The translations under genes and the position numbers were made by a program. This document shows positions 1 to 10,338 of a DNA stretch of 64,000 nt, piece by piece (positions within the stretch are counted from its first letter, which is position 1; each line of letters begins with the position of its first letter). The DNA is from Helichrysum umbraculigerum (taxonomy: Eukaryota > Streptophyta > Magnoliopsida > Asterales > Asteraceae). The notes below the pieces were generated by a model. It had not been told where the DNA came from and searched no databases. It saw only the letters and a program-made list of their open reading frames with translations. Location of the stretch: the NCBI GenBank assembly GCA_949592205.1, contig CATIUR010000017.1:62001-126000 (forward strand), given 5' to 3'.

Positions 1-427
1 AAACTGTCGAAATAAGGTTTTTACGCGTTTTTATACTTCTGTGATTTTTGATCCATACGGCGTATGGATTTCCATACGGCGTATGGATTCATTTCAAGCC
101 CAGCCCAGACTCGCGTAACCTGGGCCTCCACTGCTGCAATCCATACGGCGTATGGATTCCATACGGCGTATGGATGCTTTTTCCAGCCGATTTCTTGACT
201 TTTCTTATTTCATTCTTTTCTTCGACTTCGGCTCTCATTATTCTTCAAATATGCATCATTTAGCTCGATTATTGACTGTTTTCTGTTCCTTTTCCATAAA
301 CGCTCCATTTCCACATCTATTTGCAAATATGAACGAAATCAATATCTATTCTAAACAAAATGCAATAAAAACATTCAAGATTAGGGGTAAAATACTACTA
401 AAATATAGTACTTTTGAGCGTTTATCA
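1..427 (-). repeat. LTR of element A (3' LTR, partial)
   Basis: Nearly identical to 7410-7836 and to the corresponding part of 57785-59325. It ends in TTTATCA at 427. It contains four copies of the palindrome ATCCATACGGCGTATGGAT, or the same less one base, at 51-69, 71-88, 139-157 and 158-175. The remaining ~1.1 kb lies left of the window. Confidence 0.9.
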
Positions 428-464
428 AACATCCCCCACTTGAATCCTACTTGTCCTCAAGTAG
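428..464 (-). promoter_or_regulatory. Polypurine tract and upstream hairpin of element A
   Basis: On the minus strand AAGTGGGGGATGTT abuts the 3' LTR and should be the plus-strand primer. Just before it is a perfect hairpin (447-464): CTACTTG, loop of 4, CAAGTAG. Element B has the same pair at 52226-52263. Confidence 0.8.
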
Positions 465-845
465 ACTATCAATTCAAAAATCAAATTCTTGGGAAAACAG
501 TCATCTCCTTTAAACTAAACAACTAAAGTAGGAATTATACAACATCACCCGTCTTCAACCCAAATGTTTAAATTTAAAATTCTGTTAATTCTAAAAACAA
601 TTATTAAGAAACTATGAGATTTACAAAAACTGATCTACACATAGAGTTATTATTCTAAAACATCAAATAGTTCACAATGATTACTGATATTGTTATCCAC
701 TTAAACAATCTATAATTGAATATTCGAGCTCAACTTATTAGTATTTATGTAAATATTTCCTTAGACTCCCAAAAACTATATACTTTCATACTCATAATAT
801 GCCAATATTACATATCTTGAGATTTAATCAAAACAATCATTTTTC

Positions 846-1093
846 AAATCAAGACAGAGGTGACAGGTCTGTGTCTCAACACAACAAAGCAACATAACTT
901 TATTTTGGTTTAGCAATAATGTTTTTAGTCACACCATTAGTGACAGGTCTGTACCTCAGTACAACAAAGCGACTTAATTTGACCACATTTTAAAATTATG
1001 AGTTTTTAAACTCTTTTGCTCTTTTTCATTAAATATACTGACGGAGACCAGGTCTGTACTTTCGTACAACAAAGGAAACAACACCCAGTATAT
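846..1093 (-). promoter_or_regulatory. Three structured RNA modules (element A 3' untranslated region)
   Basis: Each module is an inner hairpin followed in the sense strand by GACCTG and enclosed by an outer stem. Module 1 spans 1033-1093 (inner stem 1055-1068, TGTAC/GTACA with loop GAAA; outer ATATACTG/CAGTATAT). Module 2 spans 926-985 (inner 950-963, TGTAC/GTACA with loop TGAG; outer stem pairs at 7 of 8 positions). Module 3 spans 846-905 (inner 870-883, TGTGT/ACACA with loop TGAG; outer stem 7 of 8). Module 3 replaces two inner pairs of modules 1-2 by compensatory changes. Function unknown. Confidence 0.75.
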
Positions 1094-1523
1094 CCCCAAA
1101 TGATTATTAATTAAATTCCCAAAAATATGGCATATCACACATTACTAATATGAAAATTAAGACAACGTCATACATAGCTAAAATTCATCTAAAAGAAATA
1201 TTTACTCCTTAAGTATCATTTCTTAACAGCTCAAACATTCTCATATAAATCGCCTATCAATACATCATATAATGAAGCTAAATAATATCTTTAATAGCTT
1301 AAGTTTTTAATTAAAAGTGTAGAAAATTTTAAATTTAACCTACAAAGTTACAAAATAATTATCCCTAGAAAACAAGAAATTTAAATGCAAAAATTTGGTT
1401 GAAGAATGGGCAACTCATAACCTCCTAGTTACTCACCTTAATAAGATAACTATTAACCAAATTACAAAATCATTTACTTATTAACAGAATAATAATGTGG
1501 AAATTTCACTTCTTTTCTCTCCC

Positions 1524-1560
1524 ATCCCCCACTTAAAGATGTACAATGCCCTCATTGTAC
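1524..1560 (-). promoter_or_regulatory. Internal polypurine-like tract with hairpin (element A)
   Basis: Minus strand: a perfect hairpin GTACAAT, loop of 6, ATTGTAC (1541-1560) is followed by CTTTAAGTGGGGGAT. The layout copies the hairpin plus purine tract beside the LTR, and element B has it at 12014-12050. It may be a second (central) polypurine tract. Confidence 0.6.
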
Positions 1561-1860
1561 AAATAATGACACTCTTAAAAGAAAACGGGAAAAAGAGAAA
1601 AGAACTTAGAACAGAAAAACTCCCCTGGAATAGTGTGCAGTTTAATGACAAGGATGATACGAATTTCCCACATCCTCTCGATTCAATTATTTGTTGCGCT
1701 GAACTTACTGCCAGCATGACACGTACTCACAACACAATTCTGAGGGAACAATCAACAAACATAATTAAACAATACCAAATAAAAACAACCGAATTAAAAA
1801 CAACCAAACCTAAAACTACCAATCCAACATAATTAATAAAACCTACAAAATAAAAACAGT

Positions 1861-1899
1861 CATAATAATAATAATAATAAAACAATAATAATAATAGTG
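1861..1899. repeat. AAT/ATA microsatellite
   Basis: A run of AAT triplets with one interruption, just past the stop of the Athila ORF-1-like frame. No other feature is seen in it. Confidence 0.7.
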
Positions 1900-1934
1900 T
1901 CTGGAATCATAAACCAAATAGGATGAACATCATC

Positions 1935-3344
1935 CTAATCACTGTCGTCATCCTGGCGATACCGGTACTGATGAGAAGGCGCTCCATACTCTGACTGCGA
2001 TGGTGGTGGTGGTCGTGGCATGAACTCTGGTGGCATCTGGTACTGGAATGGCTGATATGTGGGTCCAGAAGGAAACTGACCAAACAACTGCTCAAACAAG
2101 CCATCTTGGTAGTCCAAGTGTGCACTGGTCTGATGGAAATGCTGTCTCTGCATCAGATCTATCTGATCAAACCTCTGAGTCTGCTGTAACTGCATCTGAT
2201 GCATCTGATGAGACAACTGATCAAACTCTGTAGCATACCCTCTGTTACGGCCTTGTGCCGTACCTCGACCTCTATCACTGCCACTCGTATCTCCTCTGGC
2301 TCTAGCCTGCCTCGACTGCAAAGTCTGTCCCACCGGAGTAATCGGAACCCAGTAATACATCTCTGCAGGACCTCCATACGTGGTACATGGCTCAATGAGA
2401 GCAAACGCCTCCAACCGGCGTGCAGTCAGCCAACCCATACTAGGCTGAACAATCGTGCATGAGCCCATCTCATCCTGAGTAGCCAAACCAAGATATCTCG
2501 CCAATCGAGTAACAAAGTGACCTCCACACAAACTACTACCATCTCTAGTACCAGTAGCTCTCTTCGACATCCACTTAGCCAACCTCCAAGGTACATTCAC
2601 TAACCTCTTCCTGATAATCGAGCTCAAATAAAACAAGTCAGGCCTCGAAACTTTCTCAGGCCCCTCCTTGCGACCCACAATGGTGTAAGTCAACAATCTG
2701 TGAATGAGTCGATGACGAGGATCTCGAATACGCGTGTAAGAAGGCGTCGAACTACCATAAGCACCCTGGGCAATAAACTGCCACTCCTGCTCAATCTCCA
2801 AATCAGTGAGCTTCTTCACAACACCTGCAGAAATGTGGTCTAGAAAGTGAGGGTTATCCAGCTCATTGGGCTCATAAAGCCCCAAACCCAAAGCAAACTG
2901 AACCAAGATCATCTGTCTGGGCTGTCCCCCTAGCTGGAAGAAAATGGAATACTCATTCCATTGGGTCGACCTGGCATCAAACCTAAAAGTGCTGTAAAAC
3001 TCTACAACCAACTCTCTGTAGATATCCTCCCTGATACTGAATAACCGGGACCAAGCATAGGAAACAAATCCAATGTTTCCATCCTCTAATACGTATGGAA
3101 TAGCCAGTAAATTCCTAATGGCTTCAGCACCATTAGTAAACCCTTCTCTAGCAATCACATGCTCCAAAACATTCCAGTTAACAGCATCAAACACCTCAAT
3201 AGACTGGCCAATATTGGAAGCCAGACGATCTCCAAACTGCATCCTAGCAGTCTCAGTATATGACCCATGAAATGTGAGGTATCTATGTGATCTAATCAAT
3301 GGGTTTCCCAAAGTCTCACCTCCTCGTGCTCTCCTGCTAGACAT
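1935..3344 (-). CDS. Athila ORF-1-like protein of element A
   Basis: A 470-codon open frame. I chose the ATG at 3344 because a 3' splice-site-like sequence (TTTGTTTAGCAG) ends five bases before it; the seven codons upstream in the same frame lie across that acceptor. The middle of the protein (YRELVVEFYSTFRFD; VPWRLAKWM; CGGHFVTRLARYLGL) resembles the Athila ORF-1 family of plant Gypsy elements, whose function is not known. The C-terminal third is rich in Gln, His, Met and Pro, with GGDTSGSDRGRG-like basic stretches, and looks unfolded. A homologous but broken copy lies in element B (10339-11742), and its first ~136 codons are repeated at 54456-54864. No zinc knuckle, protease or polymerase motif is seen. 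Confidence 0.7.
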   Translation of the reverse strand: MSSRRARGGETLGNPLIRSHRYLTFHGSYTETARMQFGDRLASNIGQSIEVFDAVNWNVLEHVIAREGFTNGAEAIRNLLAIPYVLEDGNIGFVSYAWSRLFSIREDIYRELVVEFYSTFRFDARSTQWNEYSIFFQLGGQPRQMILVQFALGLGLYEPNELDNPHFLDHISAGVVKKLTDLEIEQEWQFIAQGAYGSSTPSYTRIRDPRHRLIHRLLTYTIVGRKEGPEKVSRPDLFYLSSIIRKRLVNVPWRLAKWMSKRATGTRDGSSLCGGHFVTRLARYLGLATQDEMGSCTIVQPSMGWLTARRLEAFALIEPCTTYGGPAEMYYWVPITPVGQTLQSRQARARGDTSGSDRGRGTAQGRNRGYATEFDQLSHQMHQMQLQQTQRFDQIDLMQRQHFHQTSAHLDYQDGLFEQLFGQFPSGPTYQPFQYQMPPEFMPRPPPPSQSEYGAPSHQYRYRQDDDSD

Positions 3345-3349
3345 GATAA

Positions 3350-3395
3350 CTGCTAAACAAAACAATTGTTAATAATAGTAAATAAGCAGTTAATT

Positions 3396-3435
<40 letters not shown>

Positions 3436-4081
3436 CTAAAAATTTCGGCAGCATTTCGGCTTAAAATTGAATAATCCACCATAAAGGTTTAGCCTAAAAC
3501 TACCGCAACAATCAATTTCATTAACCTGAATTGCAATTTAAACAAAACTACTCAATATGCATACATGTATATACTTAAATAAATATTCCTGACAATTGCA
3601 TAATCAAATGTATTATAATAACTTGGTACCATTCTGAATATACGAAATTGCACAATCACTAAACTCGAGTATTAGCAACTAGCAAACATTCATACAAACT
3701 CAAAATGAATTATTGTAACACAATTAATCAATATAACAATTTATCACATGACCGTAATCACAAACACGTGTGTACCAAACAAATATTTGCATTAATCATC
3801 ATGTGGTCAGAAAATTAATAAGCACTGAATTAAAACATAGCATAATTGAGCACAACTCATATTCTCAATTACTCATCACTAACGAATAATCCAAATAATC
3901 TCGAATATGCAATACAATTGAAAAACGAATATGACATTACAATGCATATAGCAATTAGAACATAACTCAATCAAAACATGCCAATAATCATAGGCGTATC
4001 CAAAATACCCAAAATTCTATCATAAACCCTAACTTCCAAACGAGCTAATTAAACAACGAAAATGAAAACGGGAAGTTATAC
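3350..4081 (-). other. Probable intron before the Athila ORF-1-like frame (A)
   Basis: On the minus strand CTTCAAG|GTATAAC (exon ends 4082) looks like a donor. The acceptor TTTAGCAG ends at 3350, five bases before the start codon. The 732 nt between are AT-rich and non-coding, with a T36 run (3397-3432 on plus) upstream of the acceptor. Element B has the matching pair at 9726-10338. Splicing is inferred, not shown. Confidence 0.55.
3397..3432. repeat. Poly(A) run, poly(T) in the sense of element A
   Basis: About 36 A on the plus strand. It is repeated with a slightly different length at 54919-54953. It lies inside the probable intron and not at the end of a retroposed copy. Confidence 0.85.
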
Positions 4082-4253
4082 CTTGAAGAGGAAAATGCGT
4101 GTAACACGAATATGCAAAAATGGCGATGAATGCGTTGCCGGAATTTCCGTTTGGGGGTTGTGGAAGTGAAAACCGCAGGTGGTTTTTTTAGAAAAAGGTT
4201 TTTGGATGAAAAATGAGAAAGAAGGAGGCTGCTGGCGGTTTTCTGCATTTTTG

Positions 4254-4387
4254 ATCCATACGGCGTATGGATTCCATACGGCGTATGGATTAAACAGGCC
4301 CAAGTCAACTCATTAAACCCAGTCAACGGCCCAGTCCAGCGGCCCAATCAATCCATACGGCGTATGGATTCCATACGGCATATGGAT
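4254..4387. repeat. Internal palindrome cluster of element A
   Basis: Four copies of the LTR palindrome (ATCCATACGGCGTATGGAT type) at 4254-4272, 4273-4290, 4351-4369 and 4370-4387, as two back-to-back pairs. The last has one changed base (GGCATATGG). They lie in the stretch read here as the 5' exon before the intron. Confidence 0.85.
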
Positions 4388-4703
4388 TGAAAAATCTGAA
4401 TTTTTCAATAAACGATTTTCAACCCAAATTTTAACCCAAATTCACCACTAACTTTATATAATTAAATCTCAAATCTGGATGATAATCACGACTTCAAAAT
4501 CTTCACAATTCCACACTATAAAATAAATAACAAAAATTAACAAACTTAGAAAAGAAAAATATTCAAAATAATACTAATATTCAAACCACACATTCAAAAA
4601 CAAAAATCCAAACAAACAAAAGTCTAACATAATCCAAAACAAACCAAAATGTTAAAAATAATCCAATAGCATAAGGAATATAAAAGGGAATGAAATCATG
4701 AAA

Positions 4704-5915
4704 TTAGTTCAATGGATAGAGGACAAAGAAGCTCTTCATCATTTCAGTGACTACATTTTCAACCCCATTACCAAAAGTTGCAAAACTTTCTAAATGTCCA
4801 TTGGTAACATGTTGAAGATAAACCAAATCCCAGCTGATTCCTTTTATCACCTTATTAATTACTCCCTCCGGTTCCAATACTAACTTATCACCTACCAGTT
4901 TGTACTCACGATCGGGATGATTCTTCTCAAACTCACTCATAAACTCCAAACAATCTGCCACTATCCCAGCATGCTTACTCAGAAACGGTTCTTTCCTTAA
5001 ACTTCTTATTCTAGTTTCAATCCTTGTAATTACCTCATTCTGAACACAAGTTAGTTCTAATCCCGAATCCTTGAAGATTTCAACCAATTTAGTGTATATT
5101 TCCACCATCCCATAGTGGAAATGCTCCCTCATAGTTAGAACCTTATTGTTATCAACTAAAACATCCAAGTTCAGTACCACATAAGTAGCCAAATCAATAT
5201 CACAATGAGGATGAATGAATTCCGGGTGTGGCCTTTCTTCCTCTTCCTTAGCAAAGCGATCCATTTTTGTCACCATTCCATGAAGATAGTAATGAATAGT
5301 ACTCGTAACAATGAACCGATGAGGTGTAATATCCGTCAAATGATCATCTGAATGTAGCAATCTAACCAACTCTCTCAAACCAATCCTAAATTCCTTGTCT
5401 GCTTCTGCCTTTGGATGACCAGTAGCCTCATACAGAGCCCTAAGCATACGGCCAAGACACGCGGTCTGATTTGCCGAATAAGGAAATGCAGAATGCCTCA
5501 AAATCTCATATATCTCCGTATATCTTTTCTTCTGAGCTGTGTAGAATTTCTCTTCCTCTTTAATCCTAGTTTCTAGAGATTCCCCAAAAGTAGTAAGGGC
5601 AATATAGAATTGCCTATCAATCCCATACTGACTCTCAATCACAGCTGCCTCTAACACATCATTTACCAAAACTCGCTGACTATCAGTAAAATACACAGTG
5701 GACCTGCTAATAATCTCAGAACTGAAAGGTATATCCCCTCTAAACTCCTCAAGTGCTGATAGCAACCCCTGAAAAGATGAAGTAATAGGAACGGGAATAC
5801 ACCCTAATTGGGTATAAGGAGGCACCCTCTCGACGGAACTAGCATCCGAAGTAACAGACTGATCCCTCTTAACCATGTTATTATCATTAGCATCACTTTC
5901 AAAACTCCTCGCCAT
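4704..5915 (-). CDS. Unrecognised 403-codon ORF of element A
   Basis: First ORF after the primer binding site of A; ATG at 5915, stop at 4704. I do not recognise the family. The predicted protein is mostly helical, with charged stretches such as TRIKEEEKFYTAQKKRY and VTKMDRFAKEEEERPHPEF. It has no CCHC knuckle, DTG/DSG protease, polymerase or integrase motif, signal peptide or clear membrane segment. Its place is where gag should be, so a diverged capsid-like protein is possible; a captured host gene is the alternative. The duplicated copy (56226-57437) differs by three residue changes that I could see (R/S, F/C, Y/D), which gives no sign of selection. Element B has lost this ORF. Confidence 0.6.
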   Translation of the reverse strand: MARSFESDANDNNMVKRDQSVTSDASSVERVPPYTQLGCIPVPITSSFQGLLSALEEFRGDIPFSSEIISRSTVYFTDSQRVLVNDVLEAAVIESQYGIDRQFYIALTTFGESLETRIKEEEKFYTAQKKRYTEIYEILRHSAFPYSANQTACLGRMLRALYEATGHPKAEADKEFRIGLRELVRLLHSDDHLTDITPHRFIVTSTIHYYLHGMVTKMDRFAKEEEERPHPEFIHPHCDIDLATYVVLNLDVLVDNNKVLTMREHFHYGMVEIYTKLVEIFKDSGLELTCVQNEVITRIETRIRSLRKEPFLSKHAGIVADCLEFMSEFEKNHPDREYKLVGDKLVLEPEGVINKVIKGISWDLVYLQHVTNGHLESFATFGNGVENVVTEMMKSFFVLYPLN

Positions 5916-6034
5916 TGGACAAACCTAAATAAAATAAATCTGAAAATACAAAACACCACTAACGAAAAACAAGTTAGTTCACACAAAATAAACAAAAATT
6001 AAATAACATGTACAATTTTAAATAAATGTAACTC

Positions 6035-6066
6035 CAACCGGCGGACGGATTTCCATCCGCCGGTTG
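6035..6066. repeat. Perfect 11-bp inverted repeat in the leader of A
   Basis: CAACCGGCGGA, ten bases, TCCGCCGGTTG: a strong hairpin between the primer binding site and the first ORF of element A. Retained in the duplicate copy near 57557-57588. The CCGGCGG core resembles the palindromes in the LTR of element B. Confidence 0.85.
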
Positions 6067-6253
6067 AAACTAAAACCCCAAAAGTTTAACCAATTAAAAG
6101 ATAATTAGTTTCAACCAGTGAATTAATGAAAACAAATTACAAACTTAATTAAACTTATTAAAACAACTTTACTGAAATTAATTAACAAAAGTAACTGTTA
6201 AAAAGAAAGAATTAAAAATTATTAATTTCTATTCAAATAAACACACCCGCTTT

Positions 6254-6276
6254 CCCCGGCAGCGGCGCCAAAAACT
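6254..6276 (-). other. Primer binding site of element A (tRNA-Asp type)
   Basis: Minus strand, directly inside the 5' LTR: TTTTTGGCGCCGCTGCCGGG. This TGGCGCC...GCCGGGG form is the one used by Athila/Tat Gypsy elements. Confidence 0.85.
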
Positions 6277-7836
6277 TGATGTCGCTAATGAAAGCGCGTC
6301 TTGTTTTACAATTTATAAATAGAAATACCTAATAAATACTTTCAAGCAACCAGGCAAGAATACCCGATCATTTGTAAATATAGATTGGTAAGTCAAGTTC
6401 GAACACAGGGAAAAGGTGGAATATTTAATAATAGAAAATTAACAATTAACTAGAAAGCAGTAAATATGGGGTGCGTTTTAGTTCCGTGCGAACATTTTAG
6501 AAAACAATTGATTAAAATAAACAAACTTTAATAAAACTTAATTTAAAATTACCAATAAATATAATAATAAATCCTAATTGGAAGGAACAAGTAATTGTAT
6601 AGTTAATGTTACTTAGATTCATATTTCCCGATTGATTACGTATTGATTATCTAATTGTGATTCCTTTAGATCAACTTAATACCAAATTCTTCAATGAATA
6701 CTAAGTCGAATATGAACTAGCCAACGTTTCGGGTCCAACTAATTCCTATAATCTAGGGTCCAACATGAAACACTGGTTCCAATGTCACAAGATGATCAGT
6801 CAATTGTGTGCCTTTCCCTAAATTTTACATTAAACATTCACAACGCCTTATAATTAACTCTATTGGTATGACTTAACAATACCCAATAATTAACTTATTG
6901 TCTTGCTCATTTTAAAGTAAATTATTATTGTATACTCGACCTATCAGACTCAACGTATTTAGTGATAAATCAAAACCCTAAAATTATGACCATCAATAGT
7001 TAATAACATTAAAGGAACTCAATCTCAATAACATTATTAACCACGTGAAGTAACAATAATAACTAGTTACCAATAAACAAGTGTCCACGAGCAATATAAC
7101 CGTTTTCAATCAAATAACTTATTCAATACGCAATAACAATCGTTCCATAATCATAATCTAAGTTAAATAAACTACACAATCACTTTGGATATTCAATTCA
7201 TCATCAAAACAGAAATATTCAGATTCATTATATCAAATTTTTCAATGAAAATAAAGAAACGAAATATACCGAATCGATTAACGATGAATTACGAAAGATT
7301 AGAGCGAATTATCCTCGTTCCTTAGCTTCCGTACCTCCAAACTAACCCTAAAATACGAAATTAAAACCCTAAAATACGTCTGAAACCGAAAGAAAATGAA
7401 AACCCTTCAAAACTGTCGAAATAAGGTTTTTACGCGTTTTTATACTTATGTGATTTTTGATCCATACGGCGTATGGATTTCCATACGGCGTATGGATTGA
7501 TTTCAAGCCCAGCCCAGACTCGCGTAACCTGGGCCTCTACTGCTGCAATCCATACGGCGTATGGATTCCATACGGCGTATGGATGCTTTTTCCAGCCGAT
7601 TTCTTGACTTTTCTTATTTCATTCTTTTCTTCGACTTCGGCTCTCATTATTCTTCAAATATGCATCATTTAGCTCGATTATTGACTGTTTTCCGTTCCTT
7701 TTCCATAAACGCTCCATTTCCACATCTATTTGCAAATATGAACGAAATCAATATCTATTCTTAACAAAATGCAATAAAAACATTCAAGATTAGGGGTAAA
7801 CTACTACTAAAATATAGTACTTTTGAGCGTTTATCA
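6277..7836 (-). repeat. LTR of element A (5' LTR, complete)
   Basis: 1560 bp, TGAT...ATCA. It shares its end with 1-427 and is nearly identical to 57785-59325. Palindromes of the ATCCATACGGCGTATGGAT type cluster at 7459-7585 near its outer end. The copy at 58969 has one palindrome fewer at the first pair. Confidence 0.93.
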
Positions 7837-9032
7837 GGGGTCAAAATATAAAATGGGAAGTCGGCAAGGAAAACGCGTGAGGTGATGTGTCAGAGCTTTT
7901 GGCCGGCGGCCAAGCCCCACAGCCGGCGGCTGAAACCCCAAATTCTCAATTATAAATAGCTCAGTCGGCAGTCAGTTTTACGTTCCGAATTTTAGAGCAA
8001 AAATGTAGTTTACGAATTATATTTCTGTTTTAGGGTTAGGGTTTATATTTTTAGAGTCGTAGGTACATTTTGGAGGTACGAGAAGTGATGGTTGAATCCA
8101 TTTCGACTTATCTTCGCGTGATTCGTCATTTGGTTTGTTTCAATTATCGAATATCATTGAAGAATTTGTTATTTGATTTTATGATTCATTTTTATTTGAT
8201 GAATTGATTCTTGTAGTATTTGTTTTAATAAATCTTTGATTATGATTATTGATTGATTTCATTTGCACGTTTGTTAAGTTATTTAGTTGCAGACTATTAT
8301 ATGTCCGAAAGATCCTTGTTTATTGGTGCTGAGTTGATTACTTACTTAACGTGGTTGCTAGGATCATTGAGATTGAGTTCCCTTGATAATAGTGATCATT
8401 GATAATTATAAACTTAGGTTTGTAGTTATTGCTAAATACGTTGAGTCTGATAGGTTAAGAGTTAGTAATCAATATCCCTAAGATGAGCAAGACTAATAAG
8501 TAATTATTAGTAGGTATTGTTGAGTCATACCACATGATCATTATAATAGATTGTGATATACTTAATGCATAACTTAGGGAGAACCCTAGTTATAGATACT
8601 AGTTGGACCTGACCGTTGGCTAGTTGACATTCAATATGATTTCATTGAAGAATTTGGATTAGATTGATATAAAAGAAATCACAACTAGATAATTAATGTG
8701 TGAATGTATCTTGATATATGAATCTGAGATGAGTTATTACATGCTACTTGTTCCTTCCAGATTGTACATTAGTATTTATATTATTTTAAGTTTAGTTTAT
8801 TTGTTTTAATTATTATTTTATTATTGTATGTTCTAACGGAACTAAAGCGTTACCCCCCTTAGTTCTGTAATTTACAAGATTATTATTGCTTTTGATTCCC
8901 TAGTGTTCGACCTGGATTTACCATAAGCTATGCTATTCCGATCGGGTATTCTTGCCTGGTTGTGTGTGATGGTATTAATTGGTATTTCCTGTACTTTATA
9001 AATAATAAAACGAGTTGCTTTCACACGCATCA
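7837..9032 (+). repeat. LTR of element B (5' LTR, start cut off by A)
   Basis: Matches 52637-53836. It contains palindromes GGCCGGCGGCC and AGCCGGCGGCT (7901-7931), a TATAAATAG box at 7951-7959 and the end CACACGCATCA at 9032. The first ~370 bp of the LTR lie beyond element A, outside the window. Confidence 0.93.
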
Positions 9033-9056
9033 AGTTTTTGGCGCCACTGCCGGGGA
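9033..9056 (+). other. Primer binding site of element B (tRNA-Asp type)
   Basis: TTTTTGGCGCCACTGCCGGG directly after the 5' LTR, the same class as in element A. Confidence 0.85.
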
Positions 9057-9192
9057 AAGCGGTTATTGAAAGGATTTTAATCTTGTAAATATGTATATAT
9101 TATTGAGTAATTGATTTTGAATACTGTAAATAGTTATGTATTTATTGGTATTGAGCTAATGTTTGTGTTTAGAAGTGTTTAGTGTTTAGCAA

Positions 9193-9321
9193 ATGATGGA
9201 TAAGCAATTGGATGCGAAAGAAATGGTCAAGGAAATTGCGAGCTTGAAGATTTCCCACCCTCACTCAACTGATCAACCCACATTTAGAGGGGAGTTTTCT
9301 TGTTCCAATTTTAAATTTTAA
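9193..9321 (+). CDS. Short 42-codon ORF, possible remnant of B's first ORF
   Basis: ATGATGGATAAG... to TAA at 9321. It stands where element A has its 403-codon ORF. It could be the remaining start of a deleted ORF or a chance frame; no family resemblance. The rest of 9322-9725 is non-coding, AT-rich, with CCGGTCG-type short palindromes near 9548-9600. Confidence 0.2.
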   Translation: MMDKQLDAKEMVKEIASLKISHPHSTDQPTFRGEFSCSNFKF

Positions 9322-9725
9322 ATTATTTGACAAGTTGCTTATTCCATTTATTTTGCTTTTGTAAATTTGGTGTTTGTTAATATGTGTTTAGTTAAAATAA
9401 ATATTATTAGGATTTTAAAATGAAGTTTTGATTAAAATGTATAAACTAATTTAGGATAATTAATTTTAAAGTTTTAATTTTAATTTCTTTGATTTGAAAA
9501 AAAAAAGGCGCGGGTCAACAAGCCGGGTCGGGTCAAGGATTCTGGATCCTGACCGCCGGTCGTAGGGGTTGGTAGACGGCTAAACCGTCTGTCTGACCCA
9601 GTTTAAACCGCACAGACCCTACTCTTTTCTCATTTGACCACCAAAATACCCCCAATTTGCTCTCGGAAAATTTCGAAAAAACCCTCAAATCAACTAAATT
9701 TGACATTGCTCTTTGTTTATCAACG

Positions 9726-10338
9726 GTATGTAACTATCATTCGTATTCTTGCTCTCATTTCGTTTTTACATTAATTTTTAACTAGGGTTTTCACATTTAG
9801 GGTTCTTGGCCAATTACCCAAATTACTTAGGTATTTTTGTGTGAAACCCTTGGTAGAGGATTAATGTTAATTCGTAACCACGGATTTGAGATGATTATGT
9901 GATAATATGTGTTTGATAAGTTTAATATTTTGTGATGGTAACGAAAGAATATGCGAAAAAGTTTGATAAAAATTAGGGGGTATGCAATTAGAGAGTAAAT
10001 TGTAGTTGCAATTATGGGGACAAGGTGTTTTGACTGCCGGTCAATGCCGGAAACTGCCGGTCAGAGCCTCTGATCGCCGGTTGTAAACCCTGGCCGTCGG
10101 CTAAAGGGTGGTCTGGTCAGACTCTGGCGGCTGTTTGACTGATATGTGTGTAAATATTATTATTATTATGTAGATATTATTATTATATAGAATAGTATTA
10201 TGTAAATAATAATATTATGTAATATAGTATAAGTATATCTTTAATTGCTTAGATTCATGATAGTTACTTTTTGTATATATATTTATTATGTAGCTTTATT
10301 ATTAGAATTCTATTAATGTTTGTATTTTATTAATTCAG
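9726..10338 (+). other. Probable intron before the Athila ORF-1-like frame (B)
   Basis: Donor CAACG|GTATGT at 9725/9726 and acceptor TTAATTCAG at 10338, directly before the start ATG. The 613 nt are AT-rich with stops in all frames. Short GCCGGTC/GACCGGC-type palindromes lie at 10030-10100. It is placed like the intron of element A. Confidence 0.55.

Larger units (their letters stand above)
1..7836 (-). mobile_element. Element A: Athila-like Gypsy retrotransposon without pol (left end outside window)
   Basis: Minus-strand LTR element. The right-hand LTR (6277-7836) is its 5' LTR; the left-hand LTR (1-427) is the 3' LTR and runs off the window. In transcription order it holds a primer binding site of the tRNA-Asp type (GGCGCC...GCCGGGG), an unrecognised 403-codon ORF, a probable 5' exon and intron, an Athila ORF-1-like ORF, a hairpin plus purine tract, three RNA fold modules and the polypurine tract. 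No gag, protease, RT or integrase is visible, so it is presumably mobilised in trans. It lies inside the 5' LTR of element B: GGGGT (7837-7841) follows it, against GTGGT in the uninterrupted B LTR near 52637. The two LTR pieces differ at about six sites over 427 bp by my reading. Confidence 0.85.

Noticed and set aside
152..526. 124-codon open frame in the A LTR
   Set aside because: Runs from LTR across the polypurine tract on the wrong strand; the copy at 7561 stops earlier.
4704..5915. Exocyst Exo70-like helical protein in element A
   Set aside because: Only the all-helical look and a loose YVV.NL..LVD resemblance; the usual Exo70 C-terminal motifs are not there.
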